A stretch of DNA of 64,000 nucleotides. Source: Melitaea cinxia (Eukaryota; Arthropoda; Insecta; Lepidoptera; Nymphalidae). A program made the translations under genes and the position numbers. Below the pieces are notes generated by a model. The model was given only the letters and a program-made list of their open reading frames with translations, made no database searches and had not been told where the DNA came from. Each line of letters opens with the position of its first letter. Position 1 is the stretch's first letter. This document shows, one piece after another, positions 11,601-26,600 of this stretch. The stretch covers positions 9,968,518 through 10,032,517 of the forward strand of contig NC_059417.1 of the NCBI RefSeq assembly GCF_905220565.1, given 5' to 3'.

Positions 11601-14600
11601 TGGAATAGTCCTAAAAAGTAAACAAATATGGCGTACTTCCGACCACAGACAATAGAGTAATATTCTAAGTATAGTAAAGTGACACAAAGAGCAAATGAAT
11701 GAACAATATTAATAAGTCATAGACGAATATAAAATTCATTTTATGTTCAAATATTTAACGCTAACATATGCTAAAATTATATCAAAACCTAATAATATAT
11801 TGAATATTTTTGCTAAGAATTAGTAGAGGTTACAGAATTATGAAAAAAAAAATGTATTAATCGAGCGTCGAGCATAAAAGGCAACAAATTTATATTTCGT
11901 TTATTTGAAATGGTCGGTAAAAAAGACGCCAAACATAAAATTTACAACAAAATAGGGCCGCCTGTGTCTAAAAAAAAAGTCGACCCTATTAATATGATTG
12001 TCACATTATTTGTATTTACTATGAATAAAAAACCTGGCGCCGGCGGCACACTCTCTAACATCTACAAAAAAGGACTAATAACATTGTACTCCACGAAGCT
12101 CTCACTGGGTAATCCTAAGTCTCATCCTAAAGTCTCAAATTTTTTTCCTGTGAACTACAGTAAACGTTTATGCCGTTGCTATGTGGTATACTTTATATAT
12201 TATATAAAGTATACCACATACCACTTTATATATTATATTATATGGGATAACGTTAAAAATGTTCAGGATGAAATTGTAATTCAGAAATATTCATAATATA
12301 AAATAAAACCTTTACAATGAACACTTTACCATAAATGATTGACATTTGCAATATTTTATAAGCATTTTTTGTGCTCAACATAAAAAAAAAAAAAACAATT
12401 AATAACAAAATACAAATTAATAACAAATCGCTTTACGGTAATATTATTTAACAAGTTATAATTCGTGAAAATTTAAAATATAGTTAAAGAACATGGCCTA
12501 TTTCATGGCTGTTCATTCACTTATACTCATTCACCTCTAAAAATATTCTGACTACATCCCTATTTGCCTATTAAAAAAAGATATTGAAATGTCATATTCG
12601 AAAATATTAGTTATCTGTACTCTCGGAATTCGTATTTTAGTAGTTTTTATGTGTTTAAAATGATAAATTGATATTTGTTTTTAGTGAAATAAATAGTAAA
12701 TGGAGTTTTACAAATGTCCTTAAGCGAATGTGTTGTAAAAGTGAGTGATAAATGCGTAAAAAACGTGAATTACGATTGACAGCGGTTTGTTTACCAAATA
12801 GGACTCTTCCAAAAAAACGGAATATATAGTAAAACGTCACAAACAATTTTGTAATTGTCTAAACATCAATTTAAAATTTTTATTAAAAAGAAATTAATAG
12901 ATAAAGCGTATTATTCGGGGCAGGATTACATATTTGCTAAAGATGTGTGGACTTAGTGATGCTGTATTTCATGAAAGATATTACTAATTTTGTACTAAAA
13001 CATAGTTTATATATTATTTTCAAATGAGTAACTGCGGAGTTTCTTGCCGATTCTTCTCTGCAGAATCTACATTCCGAATCGGTGGAAGCTACACTTTTAA
13101 AAATAATAATAACTTAAAAATTTGAACTTGTAAAGCGTAGCGTAAAAATAAACATTTTTTTTATGTATATACCATCCCTGCGGTCCCCAATCCGCCTGCC
13201 CAGCGTGGTGACTATGGGCAACATACACGAGTTCACGACATTTTTGGCGCGAACTTGTGGAGACCTATGTCCAACAGTGGACTGCGATAGGCTGAAGTGA
13301 TGATGATGAGTGGTTATTAAATCAAAGTTATATCGAATAACGAGATATTTACCTGTTCGACTAAACCAATCAATCCAATCTTGTGTCCGTTGCAAAGCAA
13401 CGCGTGCGTTATTTTACCGTCGCCCAGAGGTCTCCCAGTTTCGTTGTCTATCACGTTCGACATAAGCCATGGAAAGTTGCACTGAGCCACCAAGTTTGAC
13501 AGGACGTCTAGGCCGAAATCTATAGAAGATTACAGGCATGTTATCAGAAAACTGTAGTAATATTTCAGTAATAGACAGTTTGCTTATTTAAATAAACTAT
13601 TTTCAGGATACAATTGCCTAGGAACATTTATTTCGACACCCATTATATTGACTCCTGAGGTCAATCAAAGTGATAACACAGTTTACATTTTCGTTATTAA
13701 CAGTTGCAGCATGATTATACTCTATTTTCGCAAATATTATATTTTAATATAATTGGACACGTATATCTTTGGATTGACGCGTCAAAACAACAATAATAAA
13801 CAAATTTAAATTATCAATTTATAAATCTGTTTAAGCTTATTTTTAATACGATTTCCAATACAGGTAAAATAAGGTTTAATCGAGTTTTCTGAAATAAAAG
13901 AAATTTTTTGAATTAACTATACAAAATAATCTAAGTATATAACAACTTAAAGACACTAGAATATTTTTGGAGTAGATTACTGTCTATCTTGGTGGCGTGT
14001 TCAACCTACTCTAATGTTTGCTCGAAAATGAAACAAATCAAGACTTTCAACAGTTAATGAAATATGCAGTCTTAGAGATAACTCGAAATGCAAATATTAG
14101 ATCTCGTTTAGATTTAAATGGTACCACACGACAAACAACAGCTTTCCTTTCAAAAAATCATCAACCGGTACATCCAGTGAAAGAACCCTGCTTTTTTTAA
14201 GTATATTAAAAATGCGATAAATTTCCTCCTAAATTTTACCTCCTAATATTTAACCAAGGAAGGGCACAGTAGGACATTTCCTGCTCGAAATATGGAGCAG
14301 CCCGACTGGGGTAGTACCTCGACCTTACAGATCACAGCTAAATAATACTGTTTTCAAATAGTGTTGTATTTCTGTGGTGAGTAAGGTGACTAGAGCTCCT
14401 GGTGGGGAATTAGGGATGGGTTCGGCGATGCGCTTACGATGTTTTTAGTTTTGCAGACGTCTATAAGCTATGGTAATTGGTTATCATCAGGTGAGTTTGT
14501 TTGCCGACCTAGTTATATATGTATTAAAAAAATCACTTTCAAATAATAAAAAAAATATCAGAACCGGGTAAGTCCTTACATACATACCAAAGTCATGATT

Positions 14601-17600
14601 CCCGAAAACTGCACAATGTGTACCGATTTCGTTCAAAACAGGAACCATTTGTTCGCCTTTTGTGAACGTGCTCACTGAAATCATTTTTTTAACGAATATT
14701 ATGTAAGAGTTCTATGTTGACTTTAATTGACTGTAGCTTTATACTCCTCCAAAAAAAAAAATGGCATTTTTACAGAAAAAAGAAACTGGTTGCTTGTACA
14801 AGACACTTCTTAATTCAACGTTTTTTAGCTAGATTTTAGTAAGCATAAACTTGCAACCGCTGTTGTGTTCGCAACACAGGACACCAATGTGTTCTGTGTT
14901 GCGAATTCGATTTCTACTCGGGATGCATATTTGTATGAGCACAAATATTTGTTTTTTATCGGATTGTATGATCTGGGGGGTCTTCAACCGATTCTCAAAT
15001 AATAAGTAAAAATACTCATGGTAGAAACGCCTGAACTATTAATATAGTAACACTGGTAGGATTGTCAGACATTCTAGTGACAAAGCTTCCTAAAGGAGTA
15101 CCTGGGATTAGTTATTATTGGTGCAACTGTCACAGCACTGGTTTGTGACTGTTGCGCTGACAGTAGCGGGTTCGATCCCCACACATGACAAACATTTGTA
15201 TTGGCCATACAGATGTTTGCCGTGTTTACGTGTTTGTGCAGTTCTTGTGGGTCTCCCCTCCGTGTCTCCGAGAGCACGTTAAGCCGTCGGTCCCGGTTGT
15301 TATCATGTACGCCTGATAGCGATCGTTACTCATAGTAGCGAGTATATCCGCCAATCCACATTGGAGCAGCGTGGTGGAATAAGCTCTGATTTTTCTCCTA
15401 CGTGGGGAAAGAGGAATATGCAAAGCAGTGGGTTATTACAGGCTGAAGCGTATTACAAGCGATTTACAGGCTAAGCGTATCTTCATATTTTGCTTATCTA
15501 CGGAAAATGTCCTGTATGAACATTGCAAGTAAGTCATCAATAGAAGATTGTATTGAAATCTTTATTCTGTTACATATTCATAACAATGGTTGAATAGAAT
15601 AGTAATAAAGTATGGCACTTACACATGCTTGGTGAAAACGCATCTCCACTAAATAAAACTAATGGATTGAGATGTTGCAGCGCTTTCACCGCTGTGCTGA
15701 ACCTTAGCGCACCTCCCACTGGCTCTGTGTCTATAAAACGGACAGATAAAAATTAATATATCGAGTTAATTTTTTTTGTAAACAATACAATTATCAAATC
15801 TTATGCAAATAATTATACGTCAACCCGCATTGGAGGAGCGTGGTGGATTAAGCTCCGATCCTTCTCCTATATGGGGAAAGAGGCCTATGCCCAACAGTGG
15901 GATATTACAGACTAAAGTTTGAAACTTGATGCAAATAATTTACCAGAACGATTATTTTAAACAGGTATTATTAGCTTGCAATTCCGAAATACAATAGCTG
16001 CCAATTGAATAAAATTATGTGTTTCAGGACACGGGTGTCACGGTCCAGAAACACACGCACGTACGCACGCAAGCGCTCACGAACGAACGCGTGCGCGCAC
16101 ACACACACAAAATTATAAAACATACATATACTGCTATATGCGAGATAGTTCTATCAGTGACCCATAAAACAGGCCTATATTAGTATTTCATTGTTAAATA
16201 ATATAAAAAGCTAGGTAATAAAAAAATTATAAGTGTTTAGTCCAAAATAAAGACTATATTTATTTAAGATAATGTATTTTATACACTCTTATCGTCAAAA
16301 TGACGTCTTATGTCTGAACCCCTGGTACTGTAGTCTATTTATATGACATAATAATCGTTGAGTGTGAGGAGTAAGACAATTGTTCACGCAAAGATAATCG
16401 TCACGGGACTCTGATAATCAAGTTATTGATTAAAATAACCTTGAAAACGATATATTAATACAAATGCGGTTAATATTATATTACATAAGAATAAGATATG
16501 TTTTGCTTTAACTATCTCTTTGTAATTTAAATAAATATTTATTAAAGTGATTCAGGAATGAAAAAAGAATGGATGAAATAGTGGCGAAAAGTAATGGCAG
16601 ATGCGGTCGCGACTTCGACCCCTCAGACTATACAGATGTTTATCGAGGTCTTGGCATGTGAATTTGTGTGTTATGTGAGTTTCAAAAAACTTCAAATAGC
16701 ATTTACATCCTACTGAGTGTCGTTTTATGAAGCGCTTATTTATAAAAGCAGAAAAATAAATATTATAAGTATTTTACAGTATTATTATTATTTTAAATCA
16801 TGGGTTTTCAAACTTATTTTGTCTACTGCCCACTTTGAGAATAAATTATTTTATAGTGCCCTCATTTTTTCACCAACTTAAAACCGCTATAGCTTCAAAT
16901 TAAATTAATGATTGCGAGCTAGATTAGCGGAGATTAAACATTCTAAGCGAGACTTTTACTATAACCCGCAAGAGTTAACTTGAGACCTGAGCGCAGTAGG
17001 GCCTCAGATCTCAAGTTAACTCTTACGGGCTACTCCTGCAAATGAGAATGATTATTGAAATGCAACTTTATAGTATTTAGACAGAGTATCTTTTATACAA
17101 AATAAATAAACATAATCGATTCTAATATAAAAACCAATGTGTAGGATGATTTAAATCGCCCCCCAGGCCTCTACACAACGCCACCATTGTTTTCCTGGGT
17201 CTCTTACTGGTGGCCCGTAGCGCCCACAAGGGGGCGTTATCGCCCACTTTGGGAAAGGCTGTTTTAAATGATAACTGAGGTTTAACTGAGGTAGGACAAA
17301 TCCTGCTCAAAATCTGGAGCAGTCCGACTGAGGACGTACCTCGACCTTACAGAAGATCACAGCTAAATAATACTGCTTTCAGACAGTGTTGTGTTCCTGT
17401 GGTGAGTAAAGTACAGAACTCGTGATGAGGACTGGGCGTAAGTTCGGCAACGCCCTTGCAATGCTTCTGGTGTTCCAGACGTCTATAAGCTACAGTAATC
17501 GCGTACCATCAGGTTAGCCATACGCTTCTTTGCTGGCCTAGTTGTATAAAAAAAAATAACATAAAGGTATAAAGGTAACATATCGAGTCCAAATAAAAAG

Positions 17601-20600
17601 TATATCATATCTTCCTATTTAGTGATTACTTAAGTATATGTAGTAAATAGACAAAAGTTGTTTTTTTTACAAATTGATGGCTTTTTTTCATTAATATTTA
17701 ATTTTTTTATCCAGCGAAAGTAACTGTAATTTTTCTTCAAGTTCTGAGCGCAAATTGCATATAAGTATATATATATAATTAGGTACGTATGATAATGATG
17801 TTACTAAAACCGAAAAAAAAACTGTGTAAAATTAGTGTTCAAAAATAGTATAATAAAATGGTATATAATTTATAAAAGTTGTCTAATTACAATTCATCAT
17901 ATTCACAGTTCACAGTAGAGCCAGTAGGTAGGCGAACATACTTATAATACGTGACCCATTTTTAACAATTTTTTCAGTAACGCTCTGTGACTTTCCTCAC
18001 GTTCAAGTAGTACTTTATAAAAAAAGTTTTAAAATATTTTATAGTATCATCATTACAGGCTATACAGTCCACTGCTGGACATAGGCCTCCACAAGTTTAC
18101 GCCAAAAAGAACGTGAACTCATGTGTTTTGCCCATAGTCACTGGGCAGGCGGGTTGGTGACCGCAGTACTGGCTTTATCGCACCGAAGACGCTGCTGCCC
18201 GTCTTCGGCCTGTGTATTTCAAAGCCAGCAGTTGGATGGTTATCCCGCCACCGCACCGGTCGGCTTTTTTTGTCCGCATAGTATATACAGCTTATAATAC
18301 AATGTCATTATTGCATCCAAACACTCCTGTCCTGAACGTAATCGTTTTAAAGTAACTCAATTGGAAGGATCACGTAGTAGATACACGTTTCCTTAGGTTT
18401 TTTTTTTTATTGTTTACTGATACAATATCCATGACCTCTTAGTTGCCATACCCATTTTATACATTATACAATGTTTAGCTTATCCGCGTGTTTTTATTTA
18501 TGGTGTCACTTTAAAGTAGTCCTAAGACTGCCTAAAATTGTTAAAAATTGGCCACAAAACCAACGCAAGTAAGTGTCGCACGCATTGGTCTGAATTCTGA
18601 AGCTCACGTTTCCTAAAGTTAAGTGGATGGTAAGTAATGATGTGTTTAATCAATACTCACTTGTAGTTTGTTCAATGTTATAAACATCATTGAAGTGTAC
18701 GATTAATACGTCATCGTCCATCCCTTTACCAGCGAGCTGACTGACAGCCCTTCGCCCCACCTGCCTCACTTCGAGCGACGCCTGTAAAATTAACAAAACC
18801 ATATTACCCACTGATTCAGTATAATACATCTAAAAAAAGATAGAAAAATAAAGTTTTAAACAGTGCAAATTAAGCGGTTTTGAAATTTCAAACTAGTTGC
18901 CATTTAAATAAGGTTGAGTGTTGATATTTCTCTGAGTGTAGACATGCGATTTTGTCCCAGAGGATGTGCTGAACTTTCTGCCGATAACTAATCAGAATAC
19001 TTTAAAGTTTGGTTCCTATATTACAAAAACAAATCGAACGTACGAACCGTTCACTTTTCGAAATAGAACTGTTCGAGCAAAACGAAGAAAAAGCCTAAGA
19101 TAAAGCATGCTTTAAACTATAATATGGTACCTAAATAGTTTGACAGTAATAAAACAAATTCGCTTCGAAAATTCCGCAATGCTTGAAGACAAAAGTCTTC
19201 GAGTACCCATAATAATACCCATGAGATTTATTTTAGCGGGCAATAATGAACACCCAATTATTTTTTATATTTTATATTTTTTGAAGTTGATGTGAGATTT
19301 TCGATTATGCTCCCCTCGGTTTAAATGAGATTTGATGAGATTTGATGAGATTTGATGAGATTTAATTGGGCCCCTCCCCCCTTCCCATTCTGAGCTCATG
19401 TAATTAATGAATGTAAAATAAAAAAAAACTAACATATTACGAATAAAGATCAGTGTACGAAGGCAGTCTTATCGCTGGAAGAGCGATCTTTAAAAGCGGC
19501 GGTTTAGAGCGGCATTTAAAACATTATCTAATGTTTTAATGCCTATATATATAACGTTTAATATATATATATAACGTTTAAACCTATTTCTATATATTTC
19601 TAAGAGATATTTTCAGCCAACCCGTGTTCCACTGGCGAATAAAGTTCCGACACATCTTCCTTATTGTAGAACCAGTCAGTTAGCTTGAGAGTGTGATGCG
19701 TACAGAATATTACGTGACTATAGTTTTGGTGAATTCAGTTTATTTTGAGTGCCACATACATTGGGTACTTAAATTTTTAAAATAGTTTTTTCGATATTAT
19801 TTTGTAGATAGCTCTGTAGATAGCATTCCAAGTATTGGAATATATAGCCACTAATGTGGTAATGTTTTTGAATTATGCTGAAATAAATAGTAAGTGAATT
19901 TTTGTGTTATGAGAATGTTTGAGTGGTATGTACTAAAAGTGTAAACTAATAAAAAAATAATAGAAATTAGTTTATCAGTGTGTGGCGGTGCAATTGAAAC
20001 ACATAATATGATACGAAAAATATATATTTAAATTAAGTCTTCTCTATTGAAGTTAATTACAACAACAATATCATTCCAAGTCATATTTTACAATGTACAC
20101 AGAGGTAAACACAGTTTCGGTTAGCATACAAACCTTAATTTACAGCAAAATAAAAATAAATTGGCAGACAAAATAATAATTACAATAATAAAATTAATTT
20201 ATTGCCAAATATTCAGTACTTAATGTAACGACACAGTCACTAAACTCCACGTCAAAATAATTAAAAAAGGCAGGCATAGATTATTTATTTTTCGAATTAC
20301 AAAAGACAGAAACTTTTTAGATGAATTTGTGTCAATACGATTTACATAATGGTAACAATTTAGATCATTATTTACATAATGGTAACAATCTGCTGTGCGG
20401 TTACGGCAGTATAGAATATAGCCACATCCTGTCTTCCTGTGGGTGTTGTAAGAGGCAACTAAGGGATAACACAGTTCCACTACCAACTTGGAACTTAAAA
20501 AGCCGACCGATAGCGGGATAACATGCACAGGGCGAAAACGGGCGGCAGCGTCTTCGGTGCGACAAAGCCCTGCCGTCAATAACGCATCTGCACAGCGTGG

Positions 20601-23600
20601 TGACTATGGGCAAATACACGAATTCACGCCATTTTTGGCGCGAGCTTGTGGAGGCCCATAGCTCCGCAATTTCACGCCAAAAATGGCGTGAACTCATGTG
20701 TTTTGCCCATAGTCACCACGCTGGGCAGGCGGGTTGGTGACCGCAGGGCTGTCTTTGTCGCACCGAAAGGCAAACACAGTTATTATCTATCTCTCTTTGT
20801 ATTTGTTACATAAGATAGGCACGTTCCACAAAAATGAAACATCGATTTTTCACAGTTATGATTCTTAAGACTACGATCTTGGGTAATTGTCATTTTGATA
20901 CAAATATTCTACTATTTGGAAATGGAATCATTATTATATAAACAACTGTAGTAAAATCCTAACGAAGTCTTTTTAAAATTATGTGTAGGTACTTAATACA
21001 CAACGCAGACGAAGTCACGAGTACCAACTTCTCTTGTTATAAAATTGAAGGATGTTGGTTTTAAACTTCTCATCTCATGAATTTTATCACTCAAATATTT
21101 TATTGCGAAAGTTAACAAAATATAAGTGTTATTACGAGTTACAGGAGCGCAGTTATATTAAAACGCACGCAAGCTAATATTGCACTGGAACCTTATCGCA
21201 GTAATGTCTCTGTGGCGTCATTCAAAACACAAAATATGGTCGTCAAAAATATAATTAAATATACTTATAAAAACAATATTAATACATATATATTGTCGAT
21301 TCTTTCGCTTTTTTTACTAATAAAAGTTCTTACTCAGTTCAATATAACGTAACGCTATTATGTCTAGTCCCAGAGCAAGCCTTGAGGCTAAGCGTTATCA
21401 TCGAAAAGGGTCCAAACTCTTCGATCAAAGATTACAACAATCAAAAGTCAGGGTTGCCGACTAAACACTTCGGTAAAATACAAATAAAAATAAAAATAAA
21501 AATAAATGGTAGCTATTTAGTGGTAAGGACGATAAATACAAAACTCATGCTTTCTTGTAAATTAAGCTAAGCTTAATACTTGTATTATATACGCAGATTA
21601 AATGTGCATAACTTTAAGGTAGGTTCAAAAGCAGTAACATATGTAATTGCTACCAACACTTTTCCTTAGAAATTTACCAGTATATTTTTTACGATAGATT
21701 ATTATTACGATAAAATAGTATTCCTTGGAGGTTGTATTATGTGTATATCTAAACTATCTTTAGGTTGTAATACTAATATTTTAAAGATGAAGATTTTGCT
21801 TTTTTTTGTTTTTGTCGCTAATCTCAGAAACTACTACGAATTGAAAAATTATTTTTATGCTGAAAAGTTAGAGTATACATAGTATTAGCCTATGAAGTAT
21901 ATACAACGTATTATTAAACTGGCGTCCTTCCATTTAACTGCGATAATATATGAATGGATTATATAACCCAAATATACAACTTAATTGCCTTGACGATTTA
22001 ATAATAAAAAAAAATAAATATATATAACTATTTATAAAATTACCGTCATGTGTACGTCAGTGTCGTATCAATGGTCGAGTCACACGATTTTAACAGTTAT
22101 GTCGGTTACTTGTAGCCAATATTTCCGTGTGTTTTCAACACTATTTTTTTTTTAATTCAAATTTGTCGGTTTTAACATTACGTTGTAATGCGCAGAATCC
22201 GTCAAACCGCATTGGAGCAGCGTGGTGGATTAAGCTCCTTCTCCTACACGGGGAAAGAGGTATATGCCCAGCAGTGGGATATTATAGGCTGAAGCGTAGC
22301 AGTACTTACTACTGCTTCATTTTTTCACGTATAATTTCGAGTATGATATGCCTCAATCTCTATATGACCCTAAACGGAAGGACGCCAGTTTAGTAACACG
22401 TTTTATAGTAATACCGAATATATAGTAGTTACTGAGAAAGGCTATCGCTGTATAATATTTTAGAACATTCTTCTACCAAAATTAGCGCAGGCGAAACTAG
22501 TATTTATTGATATTTGATTAATAAATTTCTCTCACCTGAAGGTTTCCTTTAAGAGAATGGTTAAAGCAATAAAACTTCATGTGCATCCTGATTGTGTGGT
22601 TTTTTTTTTCTACTTTGTGTAATAGTGTATATCTGATTTTCATACACCATAGCAATATATAAAACTTGTCGTGGCATATTTGTGGCATAGTGCATCCCTA
22701 CCCAGGATGTCATATTAGGAATCGTTGTGTGAGGCGTTGATAATATACGTATTAGTTAGCAACCCTATTCAAGGCCGACAATATTTGATTGTCGCCATGT
22801 TAGAGGCAATGTCAAAGCAATTTGTCTCTTTTTTGTAACGACATTACACGATTACCATTGTATAAACTATGATAAGTTCTTTGAGGTATTTTTTATCGTT
22901 TATATATTATTTATTATTTTTTTTTATATTTGGAAAACGAAAAGTACAAATTTAAATAAGTAGTTTTTTCAGGTTTATCCTCATTACTTTTTACTGAGTG
23001 TATTTCTTATACATAAAATTCTCGTGTCACAGTGTTAGTTACCATACTCGTCCCAAACGGCTGGACCGATTTTTATGAAATTTTGTGTGCATATCGGGTA
23101 GGTCTGAGAATCGGCCAACATCTATTTTTCATACCCCTAAGTTATGGGGGGGGGTTAAGGAGGTTTATAACATATATGGTAATACAACGTTTGCGGTGCA
23201 TTAGAAAGCGGGTTGCTCGTCCTTTTCCATTTAAATTTGATCGAGATCTTAGGAGTTCAGTTATCCTTAATATTTCTCGATGCAAATTGAAGTCGATTCG
23301 TTTTTGTTTGCAAAAAAAAGAAAACAATCACTATACTAACTTATCGTTAAATTTCGAATAAAATATAATAAGATATTCTAAATTAAGCGGACCGTTAGAA
23401 AACGAATCGTTTTCTGAATGTAGCAGCCGAATACAAATTGAGTTCATCTGTTTATAAGCGAACTGCATAAATTAAATACCTCTAGTAACAAAATTTGTGT
23501 ACACTGAAACTTGATAAGAACATAAATACCTACCCTTAATCTTTACTTTATTAATATTAATTATGAAATGAATAAAAAATTTACATAATAAGTAAACATC

Positions 23601-26600
23601 GCACATAAAATAACAATTTATCGTAAAATTCCATTATATAAAAACTAATTACAATAAAACAAACAAAAACAGAGCTATTAATTATGGAATTGTTTACTTT
23701 GAATGTACGAGCACACGCATATTTGTCAACTTGTCAAACGGAAATTGATATCACACTTACGTCGCGTGATCATAAAATCAATTTTTTTTATTGAGGATAA
23801 ACATTGCACGACTGAAATTTAATTGAATTATTAGATCTGTATTAAAATTTCAAAATGTGATCGTATTCATCGTTTCAGCCTATTACAGTCCACTGCTGGA
23901 CATAGGCCTCCACAAGTTCGCGCCAAAAATGGAGTGAACTCATGTGTTTTGCCTATAGTCACCACGCAGGGCAGGCGGGTTGGTGACCGCAGGGCTGGCT
24001 TTGTCGCACCGAAGACGCTGCTGCCCGTCTTCAGCTTGTGTATTTCAAAGCCAGCAGTTGGATGATTATCCCGCCATCGGTCGGCTTTTTAAGTTCCAAG
24101 ATAGTAGTGGAACCGTGTTATCCCTTAGTCGCCTCTTACGACACCCACGGGAAGAGAGGAGGTGGCTTTATTCTTAATGCCGTAACCACGCAGCAAATGT
24201 AATCAGTTGATTAGCTTCGTACTACCATGTTTATTTTTTCGTAAATACCTATATACTTTTTAAAATTGTCTGTTATAAAAACCTCGTTTTGACAATAACT
24301 AACATAAGAAAGTAATAAACCAATATAATGCTATCGTTCGGAATTTACATATGTTCGTACATACACATTTTGGCGATTCATTATTATTTCATCATTTCAT
24401 CATCATCATTTCAGCCTATTGCAGTCCACGGCTGGACATAGGCCTCCACAAGTTCGCGCCAAGTAAATTATTATATGTATACTCGTATAACTAAGATTAA
24501 TAGAATAAGGCAATAACAAAGTATTCATAAAAAATAATGTTTAAAATTGCGATTGCCATTAACTGAGATAGGAACCTCGATTGGGGAAGAACCTCGATAG
24601 GGGAAGAACCTCGATCTTAAAGGCGATCACAGTTAAATAACACAGCTTTCAAGCAGTGTTGTGATCCTGTAATGAGCAAGGCTGAGCTCTTTAGGAATGG
24701 GGGTTTAGGGTCGACAACGCGCTTGCGATACTTCTAGTGTTGCAGGCGTCTATAAGCTACGGTAATTGCTTACCATCAGGTGAGCTGTACGTTTGTTTGT
24801 CCACCTTATTTTATAAAAAAAAATGAACTTATATTACCGATATTTCGACAACGTTGCGGACGGTATGGTCACGGGTGGTTCAAAAACGTCCCGTAGAATC
24901 AGGTGTTTATAGAGATCGTGAAAGTATTCAAACATAACTACGCTTATATTATTATATTAATAGCGTGAGTTTTTAGCGTGTTAGAAAACGAGATTTAAAC
25001 GTAAATAGTAAGGCCTCGTGTCGGATAAGCTGGCATTTGTGTTTACTGTTCTAATACTATAAAACACAGAATAACTTGCTATTAAAAAAAAAAAAAAAAA
25101 AAAACATTTTTACCGATCCGACTGAGAGTAGAAAATCTGATTAAATTCTGTATTATAATAAGTCTATCATATCCAAAGTTTCCAAAAGACATTTTGGAAC
25201 TATCTACGAGTATTAACTCTTTAGAACCGTCAATACTTTATTTCCAGACAACTTTGTACACTTCATATATAACAAATTACCATCTATCATCTAATACGAT
25301 GCGATTCTTGATTTATATACGAGAATTCTTGTATATGTATAATATACATACAAGGATTGCACGTTTAAAGATATTAGACGATAGAATAGTATTTGAATAT
25401 CGGAAACGACTACAACGATTTTCATGAAATTTTGTAAAACGGAGACTTCGAACTTTCACATATTAAGTATAACTATAATCTTTATAAAGACAAAAGAATA
25501 ATAAAAATTATTATAAAAATAAAAGAGTCACACAAACGAAAAGTTGTTTAGATATTCGATAATATTATAGTACAGAATCTTTCTTAAAGAAGTCCACCGT
25601 TTGAATTTGACCTTGATAAATATTTTTATTAGCATTTACTTATATATAATACAAAATTGTCTTTTTTTATGTGAAATTTTGCACATTCTTTAAAAGACAT
25701 TGAGTATTATTAACAATGATCGAAGGGATATAGCCGTCGGCCGATAAAAGATTTAATTAAGTTTTCTTGGAAACTATAATAAAGGAATTCCTATATAGAT
25801 TCTAGGTACTAATATTATTAACAAGAATATTTGTGAGGATGGATATTTGACTTTTACGCATTTCTACTGAACTTATTGGAATGAAAGTTGGTAAGCAGGT
25901 AGTTGGTGATACATAATAACACATTAGCTACATTATCCCGATGTTCCCAGAGGATCAGAAATTATGTGGATGAAACCGCAAGGCGCACTTAGAATACATA
26001 TTTGAAAGTTTGTTAAAATGTGTGTATGGGTTTATGTTTGTTGATATTGCACGCAAAAAATAAAAGGTTGATTGTGACAAACATATTATATGCACATAAC
26101 TGGTGCTTTAGTATGACGTGTAGTCCACATTTCATTCAAATAAAAAGGGATTATTTGAGGAATTATACAAGAACTCACAGGATCACATGATACGCGGTTT
26201 AGACCACTAGGCGAGGGTAGACGTACAAAAATATTTGAACAGTTTTCTCACAGTGAAAAGTATATAAATATATTTTCCATTTAACCAGGTTTAAAAAAAT
26301 GCGCTGGACGTAGAAAGCGAAGATATCAAGTCTATAGTATTTGATAATAAATGAGACTATATCCGCCAACCCGCATTGGAGCAGCGTGGTGGATTAAGCT
26401 CTGATCGTTCTCCTACATGGGGAAAGAGGCCTATGCCCAGGAGTGGGATATTACAGGCTGAAGCGAAGGGTCTGTTGTCAAAGACTATACTTTTTATATT
26501 AATAAGCAAAATAATGATTATTATTAATAATAAGCAAATTTATTAATAAGCAATATAATGATTTAAAAGAAAAAAAAATGTTTTTTTTTCGCCAATATAT

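Noticed and set aside
19320..19370. CRISPR-like short direct repeats
   Set aside because: The repeats are contiguous 10-bp units without spacers, in a eukaryotic intron; a simple minisatellite.
23980..24177. Open frames of 60-120 codons (LSHRRRCCPSSACVF-type) at 6441, 23980, 31776, 37265, 53298, 56071 and others
   Set aside because: All are the same sequence repeated within RTE-type retroposon copies, in either strand, and are broken differently in each copy; not genes.
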